A stretch of 64,000 bases of DNA from VYFG01 sp965248685 (GTDB taxonomy: Bacteria; Pseudomonadota; Gammaproteobacteria; Arenicellales; Poriferihabitantaceae), in the NCBI GenBank assembly GCA_965248685.1, contig CBDFKC010000003.1:2604001-2668000 (forward strand). The letters run 5' to 3'. Shown piece after piece: positions 8,531 to 17,636 of the stretch. The translations under genes were made by a program, and so were the position numbers. The first letter of the stretch is position 1; the number at the start of each line of letters is the position of its first letter. Under the pieces are notes generated by a model. It saw only the letters and a list, made by a program, of their open reading frames with translations, ran no database searches and had not been told where the DNA came from.

Positions 8531-10021
8531 ATGGAAACATTTAATAATTTCCTCGGTGGGACAATAACCCTGTTTAGCGATCCCCTTGGAATACTGATCT
8601 TTTTTGGCGGGGTCATCGGCGGCATGTTGTTTGGCGCAATTCCAGGGGTCAGCATGTTGACTCTGGCTGCAATATTGCTGCCATTTACCGCTCACCTGTC
8701 GCCGGAGCACGGTATCATGTTGTTCTCTGTAATCTACTGCACCGGGGTATACGGCGGCGCCATCACGGCGATTTTGTTTAATATTCCCGGCGCGCCAGAA
8801 AATGCGCCTACCGCATTTGATGGCTATCCAATGACCCAAAAAGGGCAGGCGGGTAAAGCGGTAGGGGCCGCGGTCATGTGTTCCGCGCTGGGTGGTACGG
8901 TATCCGCGGTCATTATGATGATAGCGACCGCTCCAATTGCGAACTGGGCGATCTCGGCATTTGGACCACCGGAGATATTTGCCCTGGTATTTTTTGGACT
9001 GGCAGTGGCGTCGTCGGTTGGGGCCAAAACATTCTGGAAAGGATGGTTGTCGATTCTTGCCGGATTGCTGGTTGCGGTTGTTGGGCTCGATCCGGTGGGC
9101 GGTATTGAGCGTTGGGATTTCAATATGCCCTATCTGCTTGCTGGAATTCACTTTATCCCGACGATACTGGGATTCTTTGCGGTCTCCGAAATATTTGTCC
9201 AGGCAGAAAAAAAGGCCAAGGGGTCGTACAAGGCGCCAAAGATGAGTGTTGATTTTCCGTCGCTGGCGGAATTAATTGCGCATAAATATGCCGTACTTCG
9301 ATCTATCATTATCGGATTTTTCTGCGGAATTTTGCCGGGTATTGGTGCTACCCTCGCGGCATTTATGGGATACAACGAAGCAGTGCGCTGGTCCAAGAAT
9401 AAAGAGGAATTTGGCAAGGGGAAATTGGAAGGTGTGATTTCTTCTGAAACAGCGAACAACGCCGCCACGGGCGCGGCGATGATACCCTTGCTGGCACTGG
9501 GACTGCCGGGCGGCGCATTAACCGCGATGATGGTCGGTGTATTTCAAATGCATGATATGGAACCAGGTCCCTTGGTTTTTATCAACAGCGCAGATCTGGT
9601 ATGGGTTGTTTTCGCCGCGATGTTTTTTGCCAATCTCTCGATCCTATTTGTCGGTTATCTCGAAACCAAGACTATTATCAATCTGCTCAGGATTCCGTTT
9701 CAATTTCTGGCACCGATGATCCTGTGCCTGGCAACGGTGGGAGCATATGCGGTACGCGGATTGACCATCGACGTCATTGTTATGTTTGTCGCCGGCGCAA
9801 TTGGATTTTTCCTGCGACGATCTGGATACTCGGTAGCGGGAATCGTGCTTGGTCTTATTCTGGGTAAGATCGGTGAGCAGACTTTCGCTCAGGCGATGCA
9901 AATGCTGCATTTTGAATGGTCCGGATTTGTTGGTCGTCCAATTGCTTTTGGGTTGATCATCGCCGGATTCCTTACCCTGGGTGGCAGTATATATGGCGCG
10001 TTTTTCAAAAAGCAGAACTGA
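8531..10021 (+). CDS. tctA: Tripartite tricarboxylate transporter large permease TctA
   Basis: The 496-residue length matches the TctA family. About twelve hydrophobic segments are visible. The protein carries the characteristic glycine/proline-rich loops GAIPGVSMLT near residue 37 and GILPGIGATLAAFMGY in the second half, plus ALGLPGGALTA, which form the inverted-repeat substrate core. It transports the TctC-delivered carboxylate across the inner membrane using an ion gradient. It follows tctB by 20 bases, so tctBA form one transcript. Confidence 0.9.
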   Translation: METFNNFLGGTITLFSDPLGILIFFGGVIGGMLFGAIPGVSMLTLAAILLPFTAHLSPEHGIMLFSVIYCTGVYGGAITAILFNIPGAPENAPTAFDGYPMTQKGQAGKAVGAAVMCSALGGTVSAVIMMIATAPIANWAISAFGPPEIFALVFFGLAVASSVGAKTFWKGWLSILAGLLVAVVGLDPVGGIERWDFNMPYLLAGIHFIPTILGFFAVSEIFVQAEKKAKGSYKAPKMSVDFPSLAELIAHKYAVLRSIIIGFFCGILPGIGATLAAFMGYNEAVRWSKNKEEFGKGKLEGVISSETANNAATGAAMIPLLALGLPGGALTAMMVGVFQMHDMEPGPLVFINSADLVWVVFAAMFFANLSILFVGYLETKTIINLLRIPFQFLAPMILCLATVGAYAVRGLTIDVIVMFVAGAIGFFLRRSGYSVAGIVLGLILGKIGEQTFAQAMQMLHFEWSGFVGRPIAFGLIIAGFLTLGGSIYGAFFKKQN

Positions 10022-10066
10022 TAATTTGCCTATTCAGAGAGGGTGTAGCGGGAGTGTGAAAGCGAG

Positions 10067-10915
10067 ATGAAAGAAGTTTCCAGCTTCTATGCGGAATCAG
10101 TAACCGACGCTGGCATGGATGCCATATTAGGTTATCAAGAAGAAGGAGTCATCTGTCTGAGAAAGGTATTAGATCAGGCCTGGCTGGATATGGTCGAGCA
10201 GGGGATCGAGCAATACTTTTTAAAAAATAAAACAGCGAATGATTCGGCAAATGTATCTATAAATTATCAAGGCGATTCCGGCAACTTTCACTATGCGACA
10301 TTGTTATGGAAGCAATTCGATGCCTTTAGGAAACTGGTATTCGAATCTCATTTGCCCGACTTGTTCGGTAGCATTTTACAAACCGAGTGGCTCAATCTTT
10401 ATTACGATTTTCTACTGATTAAAGAACCTGGTTGCCGCAAGGCGATAACGCCCTGGCATCAGGATCATTCTTACTATTGTATGAATGGACGCAAAATAAT
10501 TAACTGCTGGATCGCCCTTGATCATATCCCCAAGGAAACGGGGCTGCGTTTTATCCAGCGCTCTCACCTGGATTATCCTGTCCACAGGGCGGTGCATTTT
10601 GCGCCAAATGGGGAATACGCAGGAGTTCTGAAACAACGACCGTTACCACCAGATTTTGATCAGCAGCAAGATATTGATGTTTTGTCCTGCGATCTAAATC
10701 CGGGAGATGCCCTGGTATGGAATTCGAGGACATTTCATAGCGCTCCTGGTAACACGCTGGAGCAACGACGTGCCGCTATTTCCTTAAACTTTTGCGGGGA
10801 TGATGTCAGCTATTTCGATATGCCCCAAGAACCCGATCCACCGATTCGAGGAGAACATCTGGTCGACGGCGGGAATATAACCTGTGACAGTTTTCCGTTG
10901 CTGCGTCAGAAATAA
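10067..10915 (+). CDS. Phytanoyl-CoA dioxygenase (PhyH) family Fe(II)/2OG oxygenase
   Basis: A 282-residue PhyH-family oxygenase. The iron-binding HxD is in TPWHQDHSYY near residue 125 and the distal histidine in WNSRTFHSAPGN near 225. The central DHIPKETGLRFIQRSH is the family's signature strand and loop. Such enzymes hydroxylate or cleave C-H bonds of small molecules using 2-oxoglutarate and O2; relatives act on ectoine, phosphonates and acyl-CoAs. It lies 45 bases after tctA and 22 bases before a RidA gene in the same direction, so it may act on the compound imported by TctCBA. Substrate unknown. Confidence 0.8.
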   Translation: MKEVSSFYAESVTDAGMDAILGYQEEGVICLRKVLDQAWLDMVEQGIEQYFLKNKTANDSANVSINYQGDSGNFHYATLLWKQFDAFRKLVFESHLPDLFGSILQTEWLNLYYDFLLIKEPGCRKAITPWHQDHSYYCMNGRKIINCWIALDHIPKETGLRFIQRSHLDYPVHRAVHFAPNGEYAGVLKQRPLPPDFDQQQDIDVLSCDLNPGDALVWNSRTFHSAPGNTLEQRRAAISLNFCGDDVSYFDMPQEPDPPIRGEHLVDGGNITCDSFPLLRQK

Positions 10916-10937
10916 CTTTTAATCACTAATTTCAACG

Positions 10938-11282
10938 TTGACTACTAGTATTCAAAGGATTCCCGGATCAGCCGTTGGACGCTGCAAAACCGTAATCCAC
11001 GACAATATGGTTTGGACGGTTGCTACCGCACCGGGTGCCACAGTCGCTGAGCAGACCTTGGCAGCCCTTGTCCAAATTGAAGCCAGTCTGGTCGAAGCCG
11101 GAACTGACAAGCAGCATATTGTCGAAGCCACGGTCTATCTGACTGAAATGGCGACTAAGCAAGAAATGGACCGAGTGTGGTGCGATTGGATACCCCAGGA
11201 TGGCTGGCCATGCCGCGCCTGTGTCGGCACCGAGCTGGCGGCAGGAGACCTGGTTGAAATAAAGGTCACCGCGGTTACATAA
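10938..11282 (+). CDS. RidA (YjgF/YER057c/UK114) family protein
   Basis: The 114-residue length is typical of the family. The sequence shows the repeated Rid fold pattern VEATVYLTEMA and a C-terminal LAAGDLVEIKVTAV, with an arginine in the expected position (WPCRACV). Rid proteins hydrolyse reactive enamine/imine intermediates, or act on related carbonyl and amide compounds. The start is a TTG at 10938, the only codon that keeps the first beta strand. It follows the PhyH gene by 22 bases. A second Rid protein lies at 26.0 kb with little resemblance outside the fold. Confidence 0.75.
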   Translation: MTTSIQRIPGSAVGRCKTVIHDNMVWTVATAPGATVAEQTLAALVQIEASLVEAGTDKQHIVEATVYLTEMATKQEMDRVWCDWIPQDGWPCRACVGTELAAGDLVEIKVTAVT

Positions 11283-11305
11283 GGTTTTAAAACGTGATGG
11301 TGTAG

Positions 11306-12184
11306 TCAATTAGTAGTGTGCTGATCGTCCATCAATTCTGCCAGTTCACTGGAGTCTAATTGGGCGCGAATGGCAACTCTGGGCCCATAGTGCAATAAAC
11401 TTGACTTGAGATTTCCTTCCCGGTTTGGCGTTGGGGAATAGGCCAGCGCGGTTTGAATCCTTCTTCGTTTCCCTGTGACCGGGGTTACTCTGTGCATCGA
11501 ATAGTGACCCTTAAACAAGTTCATCATACCGGCCTGAATTTTTACCTGGCGGATTCTCGACCGATCGCCGTCCAGTACTGCTTTCACTTCCGCGAAATGT
11601 TCGTCATCTTCCGAGCGTATGCTGGGTACATATTCAAACACGCCGCCTGAATCGGGTTCCTGCAGTAACAGCGTAGTAACGAATACGCCCCGGTCGAAAT
11701 GCCATTGTTGGCAACCTCCCTGTTGCATAATGGAGATATTGAGTGATTGATAGTGATCAGTCATTTGGTGAAGTTCTTTATAACCAAGAATGGCTGCTAA
11801 AAAATCCGGCAATGGCCGCCAGTGGTAGAGTTTATACAAGGCTGATTCTGGGGGAATCAAATCGTATGCGACCTGGGCAAGCTGACGTTCGCCCTTGATT
11901 CGGGTGGGATGCCCGGGTTCGTCGGTATTCGCAATATCGTAATTAAAAAAATAAGGGGTGGCCTCGCGAGGACCAGGGTAAGCCAGGGGTTCCAGGGCAT
12001 TGCCTTCATTTGCCATCAGCGTAATAGCATTGGGTTTTAGAAAACCAGGCAGTGAGGCAGATCCGGTTTGATCCAGGGTCGTTGTTAAATCATCCACCAG
12101 TTGTTGGTACTGAGGGCTATTGGGAGAAGTTAGTGGGTATCGCGTCAAATCGACCAAATCTTCTGGAGCGCGTGAATTTGTCAT
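11306..12184 (-). CDS. Putative Fe(II)/2OG-dependent oxygenase
   Basis: A 292-residue protein with a jelly-roll-oxygenase pattern: QQWHFDRGVF (HxD) near residue 160, and a distal GHYSMHRVTPVTGKRRR containing histidine and the arginine that would bind 2-oxoglutarate. The preceding residues resemble HalD/ArpA-like oxygenases, but this cannot be settled by eye. It is convergent with the RidA gene and divergent from the secreted-protein gene at 12.4 kb. Its substrate is unknown. Confidence 0.65.
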   Translation of the reverse strand: MTNSRAPEDLVDLTRYPLTSPNSPQYQQLVDDLTTTLDQTGSASLPGFLKPNAITLMANEGNALEPLAYPGPREATPYFFNYDIANTDEPGHPTRIKGERQLAQVAYDLIPPESALYKLYHWRPLPDFLAAILGYKELHQMTDHYQSLNISIMQQGGCQQWHFDRGVFVTTLLLQEPDSGGVFEYVPSIRSEDDEHFAEVKAVLDGDRSRIRQVKIQAGMMNLFKGHYSMHRVTPVTGKRRRIQTALAYSPTPNREGNLKSSLLHYGPRVAIRAQLDSSELAELMDDQHTTN

Positions 12185-12355
12185 GGGGTCTTACCAATCG
12201 TCCTAGTTCGAAGCCACTAACAGTGTGGCAGGATTAACAGCATGTCAAGGTCGCGCCTGGGGTAATTGCAGTCTTCACTAAATCTTCACATTACCTTCGT
12301 CGTCTCCACACACGGTCGGGATAACCTCCTCTGTACTTAATTTCTGGAGATAAAG

Positions 12356-13507
12356 ATGAATTTTCGCATTTTATTATTGGGGATAGTTTCATGCCCTTGG
12401 GTATACGCCGCTGATTCAACCGTCACCGTTCCCTGGGAGGAATTTGACCAGTTGTACAAGGGGCAAGTGGAGCAGAGTTTTAAAGTTATAAAGGAACAAC
12501 CGAGTCCTGTAACCAGCCTGGAGTTGGTGGAATATGATGTATCGATTCAGGGTGCCCAGGCTATTGGCACAATATCTGTCTTGGGCAATGTTATTGCCGG
12601 TGAACCACATTCTATTCCCCTGTTCGACCAGGGCGTCGTGGTTACTGAAATTATTGAGACCCAGAATGCTGCACTACTGACAAACCAAGGGAGCTATTAC
12701 CTGCAAGCTCTGGGAGCAGGCACTTTTTCCCTAAAATTCGGCGTGGCAATTCCCCTTATAGATTTCTGGGGAGCGCCCAGGCTCGAGCTGGATGTTCCTG
12801 CTGCGGTTCGCAATGCACTCAAAATTAGCACTTCAAATAAATTAAACATACTGGAGCAGGAAAACCTGCTGAAAATCGGTGACCGATACTTTTTTCCACC
12901 AACCGGGTCATTGAATATCAATTTTGAACGAGTAATAGCGAGTGATAGTGGATTTCAGACGACAGAGAATTTGCTGTCCCAGGTCGAGACACCTGAGACG
13001 GTATTGGATTCGGTTACTTTTTTTGTCAGTTTTGCCGAGGATGGAACGGTATTGTCGGCGCTCGACTTGTTATTGCCAGCGCAAGAAAACAATCAACTTA
13101 AACTCGATCCAATAAAAGATGCCGAAATCTGGTCGCTACAGGTCAACAATAAACCACGTTCACTATATAAGTCGCCGACTGGAAAATGGGTGATTACACT
13201 GGATTCCAAGGGTGAATCCAGGGTGGTGTTAGCCTATCTGACCCGTGGACAAAAACTGGGTTTGGAGGGGAAGCTAGACTTTAATTTACCAGAGACCGGA
13301 TTAACCGCACGACGGGTTAATCTGATAGTTGGATTGCCTGAGCGAATGCAGATGTTGGCCATGGATAGTGATCTTCAGCCGGCGGACGGTAGCAACTGGC
13401 CAGGTTTCAGTAGCTTTAACGGACGCCCTCATCACTTTACCAAACCATTTTATCGAGGCCGGCAATTTACCTCTTCGATAATCTATCAAGAACCCGTTAA
13501 TCCATAA
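12356..13507 (+). CDS. Secreted protein of unknown function, partner of CreD-like gene
   Basis: A 383-residue protein with a signal peptide (cleavage expected after VYAA near residue 20) and GGAG at 12345 as ribosome-binding site. The rest appears beta-rich without recognised motifs. It is followed after 12 bases by a CreD-like inner-membrane protein, so both are likely co-translated and form an envelope system. No catalytic signature is visible; a structural or sensory periplasmic role is possible. Confidence 0.65.
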   Translation: MNFRILLLGIVSCPWVYAADSTVTVPWEEFDQLYKGQVEQSFKVIKEQPSPVTSLELVEYDVSIQGAQAIGTISVLGNVIAGEPHSIPLFDQGVVVTEIIETQNAALLTNQGSYYLQALGAGTFSLKFGVAIPLIDFWGAPRLELDVPAAVRNALKISTSNKLNILEQENLLKIGDRYFFPPTGSLNINFERVIASDSGFQTTENLLSQVETPETVLDSVTFFVSFAEDGTVLSALDLLLPAQENNQLKLDPIKDAEIWSLQVNNKPRSLYKSPTGKWVITLDSKGESRVVLAYLTRGQKLGLEGKLDFNLPETGLTARRVNLIVGLPERMQMLAMDSDLQPADGSNWPGFSSFNGRPHHFTKPFYRGRQFTSSIIYQEPVNP

Positions 13508-13519
13508 AGGGGTATAGCT

Positions 13520-14722
13520 ATGACTGTCAAGAGACTAATCGCAATATTTTTAATCTTCCTGCTGGGTGTGTTCGGTTGGTTTGTCCTGGGACAGGCGAAT
13601 TGGATGAGATCCCACGAAACAACATCCAACCTGTCTACCTCAGTTCAAAACTTATGGGGAGGCCCAATCGTACAGCGGGCGCCAAGTTTAACCATTAAAG
13701 TTCCGGGCACCGATCGGACCCGACGTATTTCTCCAACCAGCAATCAAATAAAGGCGCAAATAGTTCTCGAGCAGCGTAAAAAAGGACTGCTTTGGTACCC
13801 GACTTACTCGGTATATTTTACCGGTCTATACCAAGTTACCAATGAAGCAAAAATTTCCCAGGATATAAGGCTAAATTTTCCGTTGCCGTCAAAAAATGCA
13901 ACCTATCAGGATGTGCGGTTAAAAATAGGTGACAGAGTTGAAAAATTTAATCCATCAACTGGATATGGTTTTCAGCGAATTATTCCGCTCCGTCCTGGAA
14001 GTAGCGAAATCATTGAAGTGCAATACAAGACCCGGGGCATTGGTAGCTGGCAGTACCAACTGGACGGCGAACGAGGTCAGGTCAGTAATCTTGAAATATT
14101 GGTATCGACGAATTTTACCGATGTAGATTTCGTTGACGGCGGTCTTTCTCCCATGCACACCACCAACACGGATACAGGACTGGAAATCAGCTGGCAGGCC
14201 ATGGAACTGATAACCCGTCAAAACGTTGGGATTAGCATGCCGCAAAAACTTAACCCGGGACCCTTGGCGGCCCGGATGAGTTTCTTTGCTCCGATCTGCC
14301 TGCTATTCTTTTTTGTTTTGATCAGTGCAATCTGCGTAAAAAGAAAAATTGATATACACCCTATGCATTATCTGTTCGTTAATGCCGGTTTCTTTGCGTT
14401 TCATTTACTTTTCGCCTATTCAATAGATCTGATTAATGTGCATCTGGCATTCGTAATCGCGGCCACGGTTTCAGTGTTGTTGGTTATCGTCTATTTGTCC
14501 AGGGCACTGGGCCGGTCTTTTCCCTGGGGACTGGCGGCAATCGGCCAGTTGGTTTATCTGGTTTTGTTTTCCTATTCATTTTTTCTGGATGGGGTGACCG
14601 GATTGACCGTAACCATCGCTTCTATCCTTACTCTTGCGGTGATTATGAAATTAACCTCCGAAACAAACTGGAACGAAGTGTTTGTCAAAAAGCAGATAGT
14701 TGCGTCTCCCGAAGCTGCTTAG
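13520..14722 (+). CDS. CreD-like inner membrane protein
   Basis: A 400-residue protein with one N-terminal membrane helix (residues 6-25), a long periplasmic beta-rich domain (about 30-250), then six or so C-terminal helices. The C-terminal block (HYLFVNAGFFAFHLLFAY, YLVLFSYSFFLDG, final LTSETNWNEV) resembles the membrane part of CreD, a protein of the E. coli CreBC regulon whose molecular activity is unknown. It follows the secreted-protein gene by 12 bases. No creBC-like two-component genes are nearby. Assignment rests on remembered similarity and topology. Confidence 0.6.
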   Translation: MTVKRLIAIFLIFLLGVFGWFVLGQANWMRSHETTSNLSTSVQNLWGGPIVQRAPSLTIKVPGTDRTRRISPTSNQIKAQIVLEQRKKGLLWYPTYSVYFTGLYQVTNEAKISQDIRLNFPLPSKNATYQDVRLKIGDRVEKFNPSTGYGFQRIIPLRPGSSEIIEVQYKTRGIGSWQYQLDGERGQVSNLEILVSTNFTDVDFVDGGLSPMHTTNTDTGLEISWQAMELITRQNVGISMPQKLNPGPLAARMSFFAPICLLFFFVLISAICVKRKIDIHPMHYLFVNAGFFAFHLLFAYSIDLINVHLAFVIAATVSVLLVIVYLSRALGRSFPWGLAAIGQLVYLVLFSYSFFLDGVTGLTVTIASILTLAVIMKLTSETNWNEVFVKKQIVASPEAA

Positions 14723-14809
14723 CTAACCAGTTTAAGCAGGTTGATTTATTGTTTCACCCGGACGCGGCTGATACAGTTCACGGTCCCAGGTTAAACCCCG
14801 ATTGTTCTG

Positions 14810-16450
14810 ATGACATCTTCCAACGAATACGACTACATTATTATCGGCGCCGGTTCAGCGGGTTGTGTATTGGCCAACAAACTAAGCCAGGATGGCCAGC
14901 AAAAAGTATTGATACTGGAAGCAGGACCGATGGATCGAAAACTGATGATTCATATTCCAGCAGGCGTTTATAAAGTGTATCGGGACCGTTCGATTAACTG
15001 GAACTATCGCACAGAACCCGAGCCTCATTGTAATCACCAAGAATTGAGCATGCCAAGGGGAAAGGTGGTCGGTGGCTCGTCTTCCATCAATGCCATGGTT
15101 TATATGCGAGGTCACCCATCGGATTACGACGGGTGGGCCCGGGATTTTGCTCTGGAGGATTGGCGGTTTGATCGATGTTTGCCGTATTTCAAGGCCAGTG
15201 AGACCTCTGACAGAGGGGGCAGTAACTGGCGCGGTGATAAGGGTCCCCTAAGTGTTACCAAAGGGCATCTGGACAATCCCTTGTATGATGCACTATGGGA
15301 AGCGGGGGCTCAATCAGGCCAGGGGCAGTCCGACGATCTGAATGGCTATAAACCGGAAGGTATAGCCCGACTTGATCGGACCACGAAAAATGGTCGTCGG
15401 TGTTCCGCTGCGGTGGCCCATCTAAAACCGGCATTGGCGAGAAACAATCTGGAACTGCAAACCGGTGCTCTGGTGCAACAGATTGTTATTGAAAACCAGC
15501 GTGCAGTTGGTGTTCGATATCAGCGCAATGGAGCGACCTATACTGTGCATGCTGGGAAGGAGGTGATCGTGGCGGCGGGGGCGGTTAAATCACCTCAGTT
15601 ACTCATGCTCTCCGGTATTGGTCCGTCCCATCATTTGAAACAGACTGGCATTGATCCATGCCATCATTTGCCTGGTGTTGGACAGAACCTACAGGACCAT
15701 CTGTCGGTGGATCATGTCCAGGCCTGTACCAAGCCGGTGACCCTCGATAACTTAACCAATCCGCTGCGAAAAATAGCAGTTGGTGCCCATTGGATGCTGA
15801 ACAGGGGTGGGATCGCCGGATCAAATATCTGGGAAATGGGTGGTCTTGTATTCGGTAATGATGAAGTGCAGTTTCCTAATCTGCAGTATCACTTTGCACC
15901 GGTAGCGACCCAGTTCGAGAATGGCAAAATAAATCTATCCCAGGCCTGGACCCTGACCGTTGATCAGCTCCGACCGAAAAGTAGTGGAGAGGTAAAATTA
16001 CATAGTGCAGATCCCGCGGACAGGCCCGCAGTGTGTTTTAATTACTTGTCAGATCCCCATGACCTAAGAGAGCTGACCGAAGCGCTGAAGCGCATGGACG
16101 AGTTGTGTTCCCAGCCTGCTTTCGACGAATTTCGCGGCAAAAGAATCAACCCGGGTCCAGAAGTTCGCAGCGAGAGTGAAATCGAATCATGGATTCGGCA
16201 ATCCGCGCGTACCGATTATCATCCCTGCGGCAGCTGTCGCATGGGAAATGATGAAAATGCAGTTGTGGATGGACAATTACGCGTGCACGGATTAACCGGG
16301 ATTAGGGTGGTGGACGCATCGGTTATGCCGAATGTGGTTAGCGGAAATCTGAATGCCCCAACCCAAATGATAGCGGCCCGTGCCGCAGACTTTATTCTTG
16401 GAAGAGAGCAGCTCCCAGCCTATCGGCCGGCGTATCACTTCGACCCCTGA
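14810..16450 (+). CDS. GMC-family FAD oxidoreductase (choline dehydrogenase-like)
   Basis: A 546-residue glucose-methanol-choline oxidoreductase. The FAD-binding DYIIIGAGSAGCVLA is at residues 8-22, GGSSSINAMVYMRG (GMC signature) near 90, and the active-site histidine in DYHPCGSCRMG plus asparagine in GNLNAPTQM lie near the C-terminus. Family members oxidise primary alcohols such as choline, PEG or alkanols with FAD. No betB or betI directly adjoins it, so a specific choline role is not claimed, although a betaine-aldehyde-type dehydrogenase lies 8 kb downstream. The ATG at 14810 lies 4 residues before the first beta strand. Confidence 0.85.
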   Translation: MTSSNEYDYIIIGAGSAGCVLANKLSQDGQQKVLILEAGPMDRKLMIHIPAGVYKVYRDRSINWNYRTEPEPHCNHQELSMPRGKVVGGSSSINAMVYMRGHPSDYDGWARDFALEDWRFDRCLPYFKASETSDRGGSNWRGDKGPLSVTKGHLDNPLYDALWEAGAQSGQGQSDDLNGYKPEGIARLDRTTKNGRRCSAAVAHLKPALARNNLELQTGALVQQIVIENQRAVGVRYQRNGATYTVHAGKEVIVAAGAVKSPQLLMLSGIGPSHHLKQTGIDPCHHLPGVGQNLQDHLSVDHVQACTKPVTLDNLTNPLRKIAVGAHWMLNRGGIAGSNIWEMGGLVFGNDEVQFPNLQYHFAPVATQFENGKINLSQAWTLTVDQLRPKSSGEVKLHSADPADRPAVCFNYLSDPHDLRELTEALKRMDELCSQPAFDEFRGKRINPGPEVRSESEIESWIRQSARTDYHPCGSCRMGNDENAVVDGQLRVHGLTGIRVVDASVMPNVVSGNLNAPTQMIAARAADFILGREQLPAYRPAYHFDP

Positions 16451-16455
16451 GAAAT

Positions 16456-16785
16456 TTACCAGTATGAGACCAGCGCAATAAATATCGCTAGTCCCGACCC
16501 AACTGCGAGCAGGACCCGTCGATCCAATAGGAAAAACACCCCAAGACCAACGGCTATCCCAACCAGTCTTATTCCCAGTGAAACCTCTATTAAAGGTCCA
16601 ACCGGAAGTAGAACCATGCGGGAAATAAGTCCAGCCAGCATGGCATAGGAGACGCAGGTAATCCATTGGAATACCGCGCTGTCGGTGCTGATTTGGCGGG
16701 AAAACAGGGTGCCAAAGAATCGCCAGAAATAGGTGCCAGCGATAGCGCCACCTACCAGCAGCCAGAGATGGGTGTTGGCTGTCAT
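16456..16785 (-). CDS. azlD: AzlD-family branched-chain amino acid exporter subunit
   Basis: A 109-residue protein with three to four hydrophobic helices, the size and topology of AzlD. AzlD pairs with AzlC to export branched-chain amino acids or analogues. Its ATG overlaps the stop of azlC (16782-16785), indicating translational coupling. It is convergent with the GMC oxidoreductase gene, with a 5-base gap. Confidence 0.8.
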   Translation of the reverse strand: MTANTHLWLLVGGAIAGTYFWRFFGTLFSRQISTDSAVFQWITCVSYAMLAGLISRMVLLPVGPLIEVSLGIRLVGIAVGLGVFFLLDRRVLLAVGSGLAIFIALVSYW

Positions 16786-17513
16786 GGGGAGTTGGTTGAT
16801 GATGGTGCCGATCGAAATTGGCGGTTAACCCAGAACGCTATGGAGCCGCCTACTAAACCGGTAGCAAGCAGACCCCATTCCGGGGAAACCAGGTGAAACA
16901 GTGGACCGAGGGGGATACCCACCAGTAATGCGATAACCCCGAACCGGACTTTAGTGCCGGCAAGTAATACTGCAAAAAACAATGGGTTGAGAAAAATCAG
17001 ACCCAGGGCTGCTGCCGGATTTAGCGCGCTGATACCAAAATAACCCAGTGCTGTACCGCATAAACCTGCGGTCATACAGATCGAAGCGAATGCTAGATAG
17101 TAGCGCGGACGCATGGACAATTCGAGGCCTGGAAACCGGTTCAATCCGGCGGACCAGGTGTTAATTGACAATAGCTGGACCAATAGATACATCCAGCCAA
17201 AATTGCGTAGGCCATCTCGCATCAATGGAATAAATGATACCGCCATGGGCAGAAAGCGGGCATTGGACAGGGAAACTGCGAGAATTACAAATACCGTTGA
17301 CACCCCAGCTGAATGAAGTTCCGCCATGGCTATTTGCCCGGGTAAACCCCAAATACCTGCGGTGGAACTGAGTGCCATGCCAAGGGTTAATCCGCTTTCT
17401 CTGGCGAGGGAACCAAAACCAATCATACTGGCGAATAGCATTATCGATGGAAACCCGAGGGCGTCCTTAATCGCCAAACGATAGGTTGGTGATGGTGTGG
17501 AAATTACAGACAT
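16782..17513 (-). CDS. azlC: AzlC-family branched-chain amino acid exporter subunit
   Basis: A 243-residue membrane protein with about five to seven helices. It carries the N-terminal AzlC pattern ALGFPSIMLFASMIGFGSLA and the helix-breaking SNARFLPMA motif near residue 90. With AzlD it forms an amino-acid exporter in the inner membrane. It starts about 120 bases downstream of the preceding dehydrogenase on the same strand. Confidence 0.82.
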   Translation of the reverse strand: MSVISTPSPTYRLAIKDALGFPSIMLFASMIGFGSLARESGLTLGMALSSTAGIWGLPGQIAMAELHSAGVSTVFVILAVSLSNARFLPMAVSFIPLMRDGLRNFGWMYLLVQLLSINTWSAGLNRFPGLELSMRPRYYLAFASICMTAGLCGTALGYFGISALNPAAALGLIFLNPLFFAVLLAGTKVRFGVIALLVGIPLGPLFHLVSPEWGLLATGLVGGSIAFWVNRQFRSAPSSTNSP

Positions 17514-17636
17514 CCTATCAGGTCCGAATCACTTTACCTGAAGCTAGCAATGGAGAATTTGGCTACAGTCACTAACTGGGTTCGGCTAGCCCGGCAGCAC
17601 CAATAGCCAGTAACCCAGGAGGAATGATTGATCGAT

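Noticed and set aside
8504..9151. Long minus-strand frame opposite tctA
   Set aside because: It lies antisense to a clear transporter gene and its composition has no domain features.
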